Source: Kribbella voronezhensis
GTDB taxonomy: Bacteria > Actinomycetota > Actinomycetes > Propionibacteriales > Kribbellaceae
Reading direction: 5' to 3'
NCBI RefSeq assembly: GCF_004365175.1
Contig: NZ_SOCE01000003.1
Span: 372,001-436,000 of the forward strand
Length of the DNA: 64,000 nt
Shown here: positions 17,101-25,831 of the stretch, piece after piece
Numbering within the stretch: position 1 is the stretch's first letter
How the letters are laid out: every line of letters starts with the position of its first letter
Program-made: the position numbers and the translations under genes
Notes under the pieces: generated by a model
Database searches by the model: none
Seen by the model: the letters and a program-made list of their open reading frames with translations, nothing else
What the model was told of the DNA's origin: nothing

Positions 17101-18285
17101 GTGTCGAACCCTCAGCTAGTCACCCTGCTCACCGACCAGGCCCTGATCGCCATCATCGCGGTGATCGCCATCGTGCTGATCGGCGGTACCACCGGCCTGG
17201 TCATCTCCCGGCGCCGGAAGGCGGAGCTGCCGGCCGCCGAGCCGGCCCCTGAGCTCACCGAGCCCAAGGTCGGCGACGACGCGGAAGAGCCGCGGGACAC
17301 GCCGACCCGGACGCTCGAGGACACCGAGCTGCCCGAGGCCGGCGCCACCGCCACGATCGAGAAGCCGGAGTCCGCCCAAGGCCGGCTGGTCCGCCTGCGG
17401 GCACGGCTGGCCCGGTCGCAGGGCTCGCTCGGCAAGGGCCTGCTCGCGCTGCTGTCCCGAGACACCCTCGACGAAGAGGCGTGGGAGGACATCGAGACCA
17501 CTCTGATCACCGCCGACGTCGGCGTCGCGCCGACTCAGGAGCTGGTCGAGAAGCTCCGGACGCGGGTCCGGGTCGAGGGCGTGTCCGGTGACCAGGCGCG
17601 GACCATCCTGCGCGAGGAGCTGATCGCGCTGGTGAATCCCGAGCTGGACCGCACGCTGAAGTTGGAGGGCAAGGAAGGCCAGCCCGCTGTCGTCCTGGTC
17701 GTCGGTGTGAACGGCACCGGCAAGACGACCACGGTCGGCAAGCTGGCCCGGGTCCTGGTCGCGGAGGACAAGCATGTGGTGCTCGGCGCGGCCGACACCT
17801 TCCGGGCGGCGGCGGCGGACCAGTTGCAGACCTGGGGTGAGCGCGTCGGCGTACGGACCGTGCGTGGGCCGGAGGGCGGCGACCCGGCGAGTATCGCGTT
17901 CGACGCGGTCAAGCAAGGGATCGAGGAGAAGGCGGACGTGGTCCTGGTCGACACGGCCGGCCGGCTGCACACCAAGACCGGGCTGATGGACGAGCTCGGC
18001 AAGGTGAAGCGGGTGATCGAGAAGGCCGCCGAGGTGGACGAGGTGCTGCTCGTCATCGACGCGACCACCGGCCAGAACGGGCTCACCCAGGCCCGGGTGT
18101 TCGCCGAGGTGATCAACGTGACCGGCCTCGTGCTGACGAAGCTGGACGGGACGGCCAAGGGCGGCATCGTGATCGCCGTCCAGCGCGAGCTCGGCGTACC
18201 GGTGAAGCTGGTCGGGCTCGGCGAAGGCGCCGACGACCTGGCTCCGTTCGACGCGGAGCAGTTCGTCGACGCCCTGCTCGACTAG
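17101..18285 (+). CDS. ftsY: signal recognition particle receptor FtsY
   Basis: The 394-residue SRP receptor GTPase docks SRP-ribosome complexes at the membrane translocon. It has an N-terminal membrane helix (about residues 11-31), an acidic linker, an N-domain, and a G-domain with GVNGTGKTT (about 201-209), the DTFRAAA motif, DTAGRL and TKLDGTAKGG. The membrane anchor is the actinobacterial form. GTG start with GGGGA upstream. It lies far from smc and ffh, its classical neighbours, because of accessory insertions, but on the same strand. It converges with the DivIVA-like gene with a 4-nt gap. Confidence 0.96.
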   Translation: MSNPQLVTLLTDQALIAIIAVIAIVLIGGTTGLVISRRRKAELPAAEPAPELTEPKVGDDAEEPRDTPTRTLEDTELPEAGATATIEKPESAQGRLVRLRARLARSQGSLGKGLLALLSRDTLDEEAWEDIETTLITADVGVAPTQELVEKLRTRVRVEGVSGDQARTILREELIALVNPELDRTLKLEGKEGQPAVVLVVGVNGTGKTTTVGKLARVLVAEDKHVVLGAADTFRAAAADQLQTWGERVGVRTVRGPEGGDPASIAFDAVKQGIEEKADVVLVDTAGRLHTKTGLMDELGKVKRVIEKAAEVDEVLLVIDATTGQNGLTQARVFAEVINVTGLVLTKLDGTAKGGIVIAVQRELGVPVKLVGLGEGADDLAPFDAEQFVDALLD

Positions 18286-18289
18286 GACA

Positions 18290-18928
18290 CTAGGGGCCGC
18301 CGTGCCTGGCCGGTGCCGGGCGAGGTTGATCGACCGGGCCGGCCGAGAGGTCCGTCCACCACTCGACCTCACCGGTGTCAGCCGGGGGCGCGTCGGCGGC
18401 CTTGTCCTGCGGGAAGTGGCCGAGGCGTTCCACCTGTTCTGCAAGGGCGTCCAGCACCGAGCGCAGCTGCACGTGCGCCACCTGCGTGAACGTGCGAACG
18501 TACTCGAGCTCGGCGGCCTGTGCGTCCGACCGTGGCAAGTGCTTGACCGCGGACTCCACCGAGTCGTGTGCCTGCTGCAGTACGTCGCGCTGCTGGTGGC
18601 GAGCCGATTCGACCAGGTCCTTGGCGTACTGCTCGGCCTCGGCGACCAGGTTGTCGGCAATCTGCTGTGCCTGGCTCAGTAGCCCGACTGCGTGCGCCGT
18701 GATGTGTGCCCGCTGGTCCGCGTCCGGCGTGCTGGCGCGGAGCCGCTCCAGCTCGGCCCTGAGCTCCGCCCGGTCGGCGTCGGCGTACTCGATCTGCTCC
18801 GCCAGATCGCTCAGGTAGCCGAGCACCTCGGCCGGATCCAGTCCCTTCCGCCGGGTGGGGAAGGTCTGGTGCCGGATCGCGTACGGCGACTGGGCGGGTC
18901 GCCGGGCGAACGGGTCTTCGGGCGTCAC
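18290..18928 (-). CDS. DivIVA-domain-like coiled-coil protein
   Basis: The 212-residue protein has an N-terminal segment (FPTRRKGLDPAEVLGYLSDLAEQIEYAD) resembling the DivIVA membrane-targeting domain, followed by a long coiled coil up to about residue 150 and a Pro-rich end. DivIVA proteins mark cell poles and septa in actinomycetes. The N-domain match is moderate, so the gene could simply be a coiled-coil protein. Its GTG overlaps the flavohaemoglobin stop by 4 nt, which puts it in the same operon as two haemoglobins, an unexpected partnership. Confidence 0.72.
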   Translation of the reverse strand: MTPEDPFARRPAQSPYAIRHQTFPTRRKGLDPAEVLGYLSDLAEQIEYADADRAELRAELERLRASTPDADQRAHITAHAVGLLSQAQQIADNLVAEAEQYAKDLVESARHQQRDVLQQAHDSVESAVKHLPRSDAQAAELEYVRTFTQVAHVQLRSVLDALAEQVERLGHFPQDKAADAPPADTGEVEWWTDLSAGPVDQPRPAPARHGGP

Positions 18929-20055
18929 TGCTGGCCCCCTGCTGAGGTCGTGGTCCCGAAGGACTCGGTGCGGATGTCAGCCGCCGGCGTACCGGCTCCG
19001 GTCAGCTCGCCGACGGTGTGCGCCACCATGGCCGGCGAGCCGCAGACCAGAGCGATGTGCCCCGGCCACGGTCCGTGTTGCGCGGCCACGGTGCCGACCA
19101 GGCCGCGCGGGCCGGGGTACGACCCGTCGTCGGAGACCACGGGCGTGTAGCTGAACCAGGGCCGCTGGGTGAGCCGGGTGAGCTGCTTGTGTTCGTACAG
19201 GTTCCATGGCATCCGGGCGCCGTGGAACAGGTGCACGTTGGGCACCGGCTGCTGGCTGCGGTCGAGCTGTTCGAGCATGGCTCGTAGCGGTGCGAGCCCG
19301 GTGCCGCCGGCCACCATCAGGAGGTTCTTGTGCTCCTTCGGTAGCTGCAGGGTGTCGCCCACCGGCGCACCGAGCCGTACGGCGTCGCCCTTGCGCAGCG
19401 AGCGCACAGCGGCACCGCTGACCTGGCCGCCGGCGATCAGCTGGATGTGCAGCTCGATCGACCCGTCACTCCGTGGCGCGTTGGCCGGGCTGAAGTAGCG
19501 CCAGCGCCTTGGCCGGTAGGGGATCTCCAAGGCAACCGACTGGCCCGGTTGGTAGTGCAGTGGCTGCTCGGGTCGCAGCTGCACGATGGTGATGTCCATC
19601 GTGCGCCGGTCCACGCCGAGCACCTCCGCCGGCCACCAAGCGGGGCTGTCGTCGGCGGCTTCCTCGGCGGCTTGGACCATGACGGTCGCGACCAAGCCGT
19701 ACGCCTCGGCCCAGTCGGCAGCGAGCTGCGACGTCCAGGCAGCGCCGAGGAAATGCTGCAGGGTCGCCAGCAGGGAAGCACCGACGGCCGAGTAGTGCTC
19801 CGCGATCACCGAGAACCGCCGGTGGTCGCGGCCGAGCTGTTGCAGGAAGGGGACCACTTCGTCGAGCTGAGCCGCGTTGCTGACAACAGCGCCGAGGGCG
19901 CCGACCAACTTGTCCCGCTGGGCGGCCATCGAGACCGGGAACATCTCCCGGACTTCCGGATGGGACAGGAACAGGTGGGAGTAGAAGAACAGCGGTACCT
20001 CGTCGCCCGACTTGGCGACGACGGCCCAGCTGCTCTTCAGTGCGGCCGGATCCAT
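18925..20055 (-). CDS. flavohaemoglobin-type globin with FAD/NAD(P)H reductase domain
   Basis: The 376-residue protein joins a globin domain (residues 1-135; proximal His in FSVIAEHYSAVGASLL) to a ferredoxin-reductase-like module: FAD motif RRWRYFSPANAP, then LLMVAGGTGLAPLRAML for NAD(P)H binding and a C-terminal TESFG. Flavohaemoglobins oxidise nitric oxide to nitrate. The globin part differs from classic Hmp (for example the distal region), so NO dioxygenase activity is likely rather than certain. It follows glbN by 7 nt and overlaps the DivIVA-like gene, so all three are probably one transcript. Confidence 0.9.
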   Translation of the reverse strand: MDPAALKSSWAVVAKSGDEVPLFFYSHLFLSHPEVREMFPVSMAAQRDKLVGALGAVVSNAAQLDEVVPFLQQLGRDHRRFSVIAEHYSAVGASLLATLQHFLGAAWTSQLAADWAEAYGLVATVMVQAAEEAADDSPAWWPAEVLGVDRRTMDITIVQLRPEQPLHYQPGQSVALEIPYRPRRWRYFSPANAPRSDGSIELHIQLIAGGQVSGAAVRSLRKGDAVRLGAPVGDTLQLPKEHKNLLMVAGGTGLAPLRAMLEQLDRSQQPVPNVHLFHGARMPWNLYEHKQLTRLTQRPWFSYTPVVSDDGSYPGPRGLVGTVAAQHGPWPGHIALVCGSPAMVAHTVGELTGAGTPAADIRTESFGTTTSAGGQQ

Positions 20056-20062
20056 CCCCGGC

Positions 20063-20452
20063 TCAGGGCGCGGTGACGATGTCGCCCTGGGTGGCGCCGA
20101 GCGCCTGCACGACCCGGTCGGTGATCTCCTGCGGCACGCTGTGCGCCTCCAGGGCCTTGATCAGGTGCGCCACCACCAGCCCGAAGTCCTCGTCGGTGAT
20201 ACCGCGGCCGCGGTGCGCGGCGGCCAGGTCGGCGCCCTCGTAGGACACCGGTCCGCCCATCACCTGCGAGACCAGCTGCACCTGGTGGCGCTTCAGCCGG
20301 GTCAGGTCGGTGTCGGCGAAGTAGCCGGCCAGCTGCGGGTCGGCCAGAACGCTTTGGTAGAACAAATCCACCACCGAAGCGACGGCGGCACCACCACCGA
20401 CCGCGGCGTAGTCACTGATCTTCTCGCTGCCGGCCTGTACGTGCTCAACCAC
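20063..20452 (-). CDS. glbN: group I truncated haemoglobin
   Basis: A 129-residue 2/2 globin. It shows the family's Gly-Gly motif (AAVGGGAAVASVVDLFYQ, with the B10 Tyr in LFY), a PQLAGYFADTDL segment, the GGP turn after the E helix and the proximal F8 His in DLAAAHRGRGIT. Group I proteins such as the mycobacterial HbN detoxify NO using oxygen. GTG start with GGGAG 17 nt upstream, a poor spacing, so the start is slightly uncertain. It opens the minus-strand operon with the flavohaemoglobin, so two NO-related globins are made together. Confidence 0.9.
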   Translation of the reverse strand: MVEHVQAGSEKISDYAAVGGGAAVASVVDLFYQSVLADPQLAGYFADTDLTRLKRHQVQLVSQVMGGPVSYEGADLAAAHRGRGITDEDFGLVVAHLIKALEAHSVPQEITDRVVQALGATQGDIVTAP

Positions 20453-20545
20453 GGAGCAACCACTCCCAAAGAGTCTCGAACCGATCCCCGAGCGGACCCG
20501 ATCCGATCACCTGGGCAGGGCGCAGGTCAAGCCGTCGGAGGAGAT

Positions 20546-20574
20546 TCGAAACGTAACGTCCGTTGTTCGTTCGA
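20546..20574 (-). promoter_or_regulatory. imperfect dyad upstream of glbN
   Basis: TCGAA on the left and TTCGA on the right enclose an inner AACGTCCGTT dyad, about 95-120 nt before the glbN start. The 274-nt interval between asparaginase and glbN otherwise holds no gene. It could be an operator for an NO-responsive regulator but matches no consensus I can name. Confidence 0.25.
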
Positions 20575-20630
20575 GGCGTTGACAATCGTTGCCAGGATGC
20601 GAAATCTTGGTCCGGCCCCCTCTTCTCACA

Positions 20631-20685
20631 CTGTTGCCTGGAGCAACAGATCCGAAAAGACGTCTCCCGCTGGCATCGATGCCAG
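20631..20685 (-). terminator. paired palindromes after the asparaginase gene
   Basis: Two hairpins lie downstream of the asparaginase stop: a 16-bp perfect palindrome CTGGCATCGATGCCAG at 20670-20685, and CTGTTGC/GCAACAG arms at 20631-20637 and 20643-20649 around a 5-nt loop. They could end asparaginase transcription before glbN, or the perfect palindrome could be a protein-binding site. Confidence 0.35.
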
Positions 20686-20726
20686 AGCAGAACCGGTTCA
20701 GCTCGCGCCGAGCCCGGCTGTGTGGT

Positions 20727-21701
20727 TCAGTGGTGTTGCGCGAAGGCCGCGGCGATCTCTTCCGCGCCCTCGTTAGTTGCCAGCAGCAACCGTAGGAGGA
20801 GCCGGGCTTTGTACGGGTCGAGGAAACCGCCGTCGATCAGGCCACGCCGCAGCAGGTCGGACTCGGAGCCGGTCGAGCTGTAGGTGTTCCGCAGCACGGA
20901 GCCGGCGCCCGTCCGCGAGGTAAGGACGACCGGGATGCGCTGCGCGAGCTCGCCGAGCACAGGTGCGAGCGCGGACGGCACATGGCCGACCCCGTACCCC
21001 GCCACGACCAGGCCCTGGTACTTGTCGGCCAGTCCGTCGAGCAGCAAACCGTCGTCGTCCATCGTGACGGTGTAGAGCGCCACCTTGTTGGCGTCGAGGT
21101 CGTCCGGCTCTGGCCGGCCCTGGACGCCGTCCTGCCGGGCTGGGCGTGTCAGGATCCGCACCTGGTCCTCCACCAGGTGCCCGATCGGCCCGGTGTTGGG
21201 GGACGCGAAGGCCGCAGTACTGGTGCTGTGGGTCTTTCGCACCCAGCGTGCCGCGTGGATCTGGTCGTTGAAGACCACCAGTGCGCCCAGGTCGCGTGCG
21301 GCGGGGGAGCAGGCGACCCGTGCGGCAGCCAGGAGGTTCGCCGGGCCGTCGGGGCCTGCCAGAGTCGGGTTCCGCATCGCGCCGGTGAGGACGAACGGGT
21401 TCGGGTGCGGCCAGACCTGGTCGACCAGGAAGGCAGTCTCCTCGAGGGTGTCGGAGCCCTGCAGGACGACGATGCCGGTCGCGCCGTCGCTGATCGCCTT
21501 GGAGGCGGCGTCGACCACCTCGAGCATCTTGGCGACCGTCAGGTTCGCACTGGGCACCGCCTCGATGTCCTGGACCTCCACCGGACGTTCCAGCTCGGCC
21601 AGCCCTGGTACTGCGGCGGTCAGCTCGGCTCCGGTCAACCGGGCGGTGTTGGGCCCGGCCATGCCGATCGTGCCGCCGAGGGTGAACAGTGCGACGCTCA
21701 C
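20727..21701 (-). CDS. L-asparaginase (type I/II family)
   Basis: A 324-residue asparaginase hydrolysing L-asparagine to aspartate and ammonia. The first catalytic Thr is in the N-terminal TLGGTIG motif and the second in VLQGSDTLEETAF, with the catalytic Lys expected near ALTGAMRNP. No signal peptide is seen, so it is probably cytoplasmic. The GTG start has AGGAGAGGA upstream. It stands alone on its strand, with the XRE-cupin regulator starting upstream. Confidence 0.92.
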   Translation of the reverse strand: MSVALFTLGGTIGMAGPNTARLTGAELTAAVPGLAELERPVEVQDIEAVPSANLTVAKMLEVVDAASKAISDGATGIVVLQGSDTLEETAFLVDQVWPHPNPFVLTGAMRNPTLAGPDGPANLLAAARVACSPAARDLGALVVFNDQIHAARWVRKTHSTSTAAFASPNTGPIGHLVEDQVRILTRPARQDGVQGRPEPDDLDANKVALYTVTMDDDGLLLDGLADKYQGLVVAGYGVGHVPSALAPVLGELAQRIPVVLTSRTGAGSVLRNTYSSTGSESDLLRRGLIDGGFLDPYKARLLLRLLLATNEGAEEIAAAFAQHH

Positions 21702-21747
21702 GGGCCGTCCTCTCCTTCGCTGACAAGCCCGGGAAGGCTACAACCTC

Positions 21748-21791
21748 CTTGGATCGCACTAGCTACTTGGATCGCTACCTACTTGGATCGC
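21748..21791. repeat. three copies of CTTGGATCGC
   Basis: The decamer CTTGGATCGC occurs at 21748-21757, 21766-21775 and 21782-21791, with spacings of 18 and 16 nt. The last copy lies inside the 3' end of the XRE-cupin gene and the others lie before the asparaginase ribosome-binding site. It looks like local tandem duplication, perhaps also shaping asparaginase promoter DNA. Confidence 0.6.
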
Positions 21792-22357
21792 GCCCGGACG
21801 TGCATCCGCTCGCCCTGTGGGCCGAACAGGGTCAGCATCTCGGCCGGGCCCGGCCCGGGGTTGCTGAACCAGTGCGGGATGCGGGTGTCGAACTCCGCGA
21901 CCTCCCCTTCGGCCAGCACGATGTCCTTGTCGCCCAGCAGCAGACGGATCCGGCCGGACAGCACGTAGAGCCAGTCGTAGCCCTCGTGTGTCCGCTGGTC
22001 GGGTTCGCCGCCGGGCCAGCCCGCCTGCACGATCTGCTTGTACGCCTGCAGCCCACCGGGTCGCCGGGTCAGCGGGATCATCACCGCGCCGTCCTTCCGC
22101 TTGACCGGTCGCGCGTGGATCCGTGGGTCACCTGTCGGTGGGGCGTCGACCAGTTCGTCCAGCTGGACCTGGTGGGCCCGCGCCAGCGGCAGCAGCAACT
22201 CCAGCGTCGGGCGGCGCTGGCCGGCCTCCAGCCGCGACAGCGTGCTGACCGAGATCCCCGTCGCGGCCGCGAGCTCGGCCAGCGTCGTACCGCGTTCCTG
22301 CCGGAGCGTGCGCAACCGCGGTCCGACACCTTCCAGCACACCCTCGAAATCGTCCAT
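21779..22357 (-). CDS. XRE-family regulator with C-terminal cupin domain
   Basis: The 192-residue protein has an N-terminal helix-turn-helix (LRTLRQERGTTLAELAAATG followed by VSTLSRLEAGQRRPTLELL) and a C-terminal cupin barrel (HEGYDWLYVLSGRIRLLLGDKD ... EFDTRIPHWFSNPG), the usual architecture of small-molecule-responsive XRE-cupin repressors. The ATG at 22357 starts just before the HTH. It is divergent from a thioredoxin-reductase-like gene across 80 nt, the expected arrangement for a local regulator of that gene. Confidence 0.9.
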   Translation of the reverse strand: MDDFEGVLEGVGPRLRTLRQERGTTLAELAAATGISVSTLSRLEAGQRRPTLELLLPLARAHQVQLDELVDAPPTGDPRIHARPVKRKDGAVMIPLTRRPGGLQAYKQIVQAGWPGGEPDQRTHEGYDWLYVLSGRIRLLLGDKDIVLAEGEVAEFDTRIPHWFSNPGPGPAEMLTLFGPQGERMHVRARSK

Positions 22358-22437
22358 GTTGCCATCTTGGCAAACTTTCTTGTCGTTTTGGCGATTTCGG
22401 CCGAGGCTCGGGACAAAGCTTTCGAGAGGAGTCGACG

Positions 22438-23385
22438 ATGGACGAGTACGACGTGGTGGTGGTCGGCGGGGGAGCCGCCGGGCTCGGTGGCGCGCTGGCC
22501 CTGGTGCGGTCGCGCCGATCGGTGCTGGTGATCGACGAGGGCACGCCCCGCAACGCACCGGCCGAGCACGTCCACAACTACCTGACCCGCGACGGGGTGC
22601 CGCCGGCAGAGATCTACGCCCTCGGTCGCGCCGAGGTGACCGGCTATGGCGGAGAGGTGCGTACTGGCACGGTCACAGCAGTCACACCGGGCCAGGACGG
22701 CTTCGAGGTCCTGACGGCCGACGGTACTGCGGTGCGCGCCCGCCGGCTGCTGGTGACGACGGGCCTGGCGGACCAGCTGCCCGAGGTACAGGGGCTTGCT
22801 GAGCGGTTCGGCCGGGACGTACTGCACTGCCCGTACTGCCATGGCTGGGAGGTGCGCGATCAGGCGATCGGCGTACTGGCTACAGGTGTGATGGCGATTC
22901 ACCAGGCGATGCTGTTCTCGCAGTTGAGTAGTGACGTCACCCTGTTTCTCAACGACGGACCGGAGCCGACAGAGGAGCAGTGGGAGCAGCTGGCGGCGCG
23001 CGACATCTCCGTAGTACTGGGGAAGGTGACTGCGATCGAGGTGGCGGACGACAAGCTGTCCGGCGTACGGCTGGATGGTGGCAGGGTTATCCCGTGTCAG
23101 GCGCTTGTGGTGCAGCCGTACGCCGCTGCCCGTGCTGCGTTCCTCGAAGGGCTCGGGCTCAAGCCGGCCGAGGTAGAGGCCAACGGAGTCTCCATCGGTA
23201 CCGCGGTCCCGTCCGAACCCGGCGGAAAGACCGCCGTGCCCGGCGTGTGGGTGGCAGGCAACGTGGCTGACCCGCGAGCTCAGGTGATCACGTCCGCGGC
23301 CGCGGGTCTGGCAGCCGCGGCGGCCATCAACTACGACCTGATCGAAGAAGAGACCCGGCTGGCAGTGGCCGCGCGGAGTAGTTGA
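22438..23385 (+). CDS. thioredoxin-reductase-like FAD/NAD(P)-dependent oxidoreductase
   Basis: The 315-residue flavoprotein has an N-terminal FAD-binding GGGAAGLGGALAL, the redox-active CPYCHGWE motif (Cys pair C-x2-C) and the C-terminal GVWVAGNVADPRAQV FAD motif, all as in thioredoxin reductases. The second nucleotide-binding motif is degenerate (GVLATGVMAIHQA rather than a clear GxGxxA), so its electron donor or acceptor may differ from TrxB. GAGAGGAG lies 8 nt before the ATG. No thioredoxin gene is adjacent. It is probably controlled by the divergent XRE-cupin protein. Confidence 0.88.
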   Translation: MDEYDVVVVGGGAAGLGGALALVRSRRSVLVIDEGTPRNAPAEHVHNYLTRDGVPPAEIYALGRAEVTGYGGEVRTGTVTAVTPGQDGFEVLTADGTAVRARRLLVTTGLADQLPEVQGLAERFGRDVLHCPYCHGWEVRDQAIGVLATGVMAIHQAMLFSQLSSDVTLFLNDGPEPTEEQWEQLAARDISVVLGKVTAIEVADDKLSGVRLDGGRVIPCQALVVQPYAAARAAFLEGLGLKPAEVEANGVSIGTAVPSEPGGKTAVPGVWVAGNVADPRAQVITSAAAGLAAAAAINYDLIEEETRLAVAARSS

Positions 23386-23411
23386 GGAGTTGAATAGGGG
23401 CGGGAGGGTGG

Positions 23412-23876
23412 ATGCGCGACACTGTCGACCCAGAATTCGCCTCGTACGTCGATGCGCGGCAAGGAAAATGGCTCCGGGCGGCCTACCTGGTGTACGCCGA
23501 CCTGGATCGGGCCGAGGAGCAACTTCGGCACGCCTTCACGCGGCTGGCGCTGCGCTGGGGCAAGGTCGACGATCCGGACGTCTTCGTCCAGCGGATCCTC
23601 TACGACTCGGCCCTGTCGCGGTGGTCCCGCGCGAAGCCGCTGCCGGTGGAGGACGACGAGCATCCGGTCCGGGTGGCATTGGCCGGCCTCAGCCCGGTTC
23701 AGCGTGCGGTGTTCGTGTTGCTGCATCTCGAGGAGCTCACGGAGTTCGAGGTCGCCGACGTCCTCAACCTGTCGCACACCACCGTGCACGGGCACGGTCT
23801 GAGCGCCCTGAACCAGTTTCGCGCGGCGCTCGGTGCGGGCGATCAGCGCGATACCAGGCGGAGGGACTGGCGGTGA
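23412..23876 (+). CDS. small sigma-70-like (ECF/SigE-type) protein
   Basis: A 154-residue protein with the pattern of short ECF sigma factors: a helical region-2 part (FASYVDARQGKWLRAAYLVYADLDRAEEQL) and a region-4 helix-turn-helix (LSPVQRAVFVLLHLEELTEFEVADVLNLSHTTVHGHG). The region-2 motif is divergent, so promoter specificity cannot be predicted. The stop overlaps the next gene by 4 nt, placing it with a membrane-anchored protein that may act as its regulator. Confidence 0.82.
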   Translation: MRDTVDPEFASYVDARQGKWLRAAYLVYADLDRAEEQLRHAFTRLALRWGKVDDPDVFVQRILYDSALSRWSRAKPLPVEDDEHPVRVALAGLSPVQRAVFVLLHLEELTEFEVADVLNLSHTTVHGHGLSALNQFRAALGAGDQRDTRRRDWR

Positions 23877-25120
23877 GGCGGGAGGACGTCCACCCCCTGC
23901 TGACCCAGGCAGCCGACGGCATACCCGAGCCGGATCTCGCCGACGCCGCCTGGAACGCCGCGGTCGCGATCCGGCGCCGACGTCGGCGCAGTGTCGTCAT
24001 CGCTCTCGTCGCGGTCCTGGTGATCGGTGCAGCAGCTGCACTGGTCGCCGCGCTCGGCGGCGGCAAGGCGGCGATCGCACCGCCGACCACGCCACCTTCC
24101 GGGCCGCCTGGCTTTGTGCGACCGGCCGGACAGATCGACGGGATGGATTTCTGGATCGCTCCGCCCAGTGGCAGCGAGCGGTACCTGGATCGGCTCGACA
24201 CTTCATTGGGGGAGACGCTGACGCTCCCGGAGGATCCGAAGAGCCTCCGGGAGGCGCCGATCGAGCGGATCGCGGCAGTCGTGCTCGGGATCCACAGTGG
24301 GTCGTATGAGCCGCTCCTGCTCGGCAACGACGGGCACTGGGCGCACGCCGACGTACGGCTGAGTGCGATCAGTACTGGCGCTCCACTCAGCTCGGGAGCC
24401 GTATCACCGAGTGGGGAGCTCGTGGCCTTCCCACAACCAGGTGCCGTGCAGGTGCTCAGCGTCATCAACTCGGAGGCCCGGGAGATCAGCCTGCCGACGC
24501 AGGACCTGCGCAGTGTGAGCTGGTTGCCTGACGACAACCGCCTCATCGTCAGCGGTCCGGATGCCGCCTATCGCGTGCTGCTCGACGACGGCGGCAAAGG
24601 AGAGCGCGCAGTGACACCGGTGGAGCCCAGCGGCGACCCGGAGGACGCGACTTCGCCGTACCAGCTGAGCGGTAGTGGCGGGCGGGTGGCACTTGCGGGC
24701 TACTCGATCGCCAAAGGCTGGACCTCCCACACAGCGGCACAGCTGCCAGTGGAGTCCTGGGTCGGGCAGACCTTCGCCAGCGGCAGTACGGCCGCCCGCC
24801 TCTTCATCTCCGGCGAACTGTCCGAATTGCCCGATCCGGACCCCCAGCCGCAGGTCGTGGCAGCCATCTCCGTGCAGGGGGCCGCGCAGAGCAGGCTGCT
24901 GGTGCTGGGCTCCTCCCCACCGCCCACAGCGGGAACAGTCGCTCCCGCCGTCGACCGGCCGCCCGGCTGCTGCCTGGTGCTCGGCTGGTACGACAGCAAC
25001 ACCGTCCTGGTCCAGGTCCAGGGCTGGGTGATCTCCTGGGGCGTCCTGACCGGGCAGGTACGCCGGGTCACCGAGCTCGAGGTGAGCGGAGTCGCCCTCG
25101 GGCCCGGTGTCCGCGGCTGA
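23873..25120 (+). CDS. membrane-anchored beta-propeller-like protein, possible regulator of the upstream sigma factor
   Basis: The 415-residue protein has a cytoplasmic N-terminal stretch of ~40 residues ending in a run of Arg (RRRRRRS), one transmembrane helix (VVIALVAVLVIGAAAALVAAL) and a large extracytoplasmic domain with recurring beta-strand units (GAVSPSGELVAFPQPGAVQVLSV, VSWLPDDNRLIVSGPD) that suggest a beta-propeller. The family is not recognised with certainty. Coupled GTG start overlapping the sigma stop by 4 nt is the arrangement of a sigma/anti-sigma pair, although no ZAS zinc motif is present. Confidence 0.7.
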   Translation: MRREDVHPLLTQAADGIPEPDLADAAWNAAVAIRRRRRRSVVIALVAVLVIGAAAALVAALGGGKAAIAPPTTPPSGPPGFVRPAGQIDGMDFWIAPPSGSERYLDRLDTSLGETLTLPEDPKSLREAPIERIAAVVLGIHSGSYEPLLLGNDGHWAHADVRLSAISTGAPLSSGAVSPSGELVAFPQPGAVQVLSVINSEAREISLPTQDLRSVSWLPDDNRLIVSGPDAAYRVLLDDGGKGERAVTPVEPSGDPEDATSPYQLSGSGGRVALAGYSIAKGWTSHTAAQLPVESWVGQTFASGSTAARLFISGELSELPDPDPQPQVVAAISVQGAAQSRLLVLGSSPPPTAGTVAPAVDRPPGCCLVLGWYDSNTVLVQVQGWVISWGVLTGQVRRVTELEVSGVALGPGVRG

Positions 25121-25121
25121 A

Positions 25122-25718
25122 CTACTCGACGATGCCGTGCATCGTCATGCCGACCAGATGGTCTGCCTCCGTCACAGCAGGCATCGCCTCGCCGGTGAGC
25201 GCCCGCAGGATCAGCACACCCGCGAGCCACTCCACCATCAGGATCGGGTCGGCACCCGCCCGGATCGGCTCACCTCGTTGCCGGGCCCGCTCCAGCGTGG
25301 CCGCCGTCAACGCGATCCGCCGGTCCAGGAAGCTGCGGTAGAGCACGGCGAACCGCTCGTCCCGGTTCAGCTCCGAGACCGCCAGCCGGACCCAGGCGAG
25401 GCCTTCCTTCGTACTGACGAACTGCAACGCCGCCGTGTAGACCTGCCGCAGGTCGCCCTCGATCGAGCCGGTGTCGGCATCCGGGATCTCGATGTCGAAC
25501 AGCTCGGTCATCGCGTCGTTGGCCAGCTCTTCCTTGCTGGCCCAGCGGCGGTAGATCGTGGCCTTGCCGACGCCCGCCGCCTCCGCGACGTCGTCCACCG
25601 TCATCCCGTCGAACCCGCGCTCCAGCAGCAGCTGAACGGCGTACCGGCGGATCCTCGGCTCGGCGTCCGGGTCCCGCGGCCTGCCGCGGCGCGGCCTTTC
25701 CCCGCTTGTAATCCCCAT
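25122..25718 (-). CDS. TetR/AcrR-family transcriptional regulator
   Basis: A 198-residue regulator whose N-terminal HTH is clear: RIRRYAVQLLLERGFDGMTVDDVAEAAGVGKATIYRRW with the YRRW recognition end. The C-terminal ligand domain contains the TetR_C pattern seen in AefR-like members. The ATG at 25718 is chosen because the domain starts at RRGRPRDPD just after it. It converges with the beta-propeller-like gene, abutting its stop, and is divergent from amtB with 263 nt between, so amtB promoter control by it cannot be excluded. Confidence 0.9.
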   Translation of the reverse strand: MGITSGERPRRGRPRDPDAEPRIRRYAVQLLLERGFDGMTVDDVAEAAGVGKATIYRRWASKEELANDAMTELFDIEIPDADTGSIEGDLRQVYTAALQFVSTKEGLAWVRLAVSELNRDERFAVLYRSFLDRRIALTAATLERARQRGEPIRAGADPILMVEWLAGVLILRALTGEAMPAVTEADHLVGMTMHGIVE

Positions 25719-25831
25719 TTCTTCGTCCCCAGTTAGGACAGGCGCAGTGGCGCGGCTGCGGCCCTGTGTGGTCAGGCCAGAGTGCCACACGTCGGCCGAT
25801 GTCACGTCGATGTCACTTAAGAAGGCGCTTT

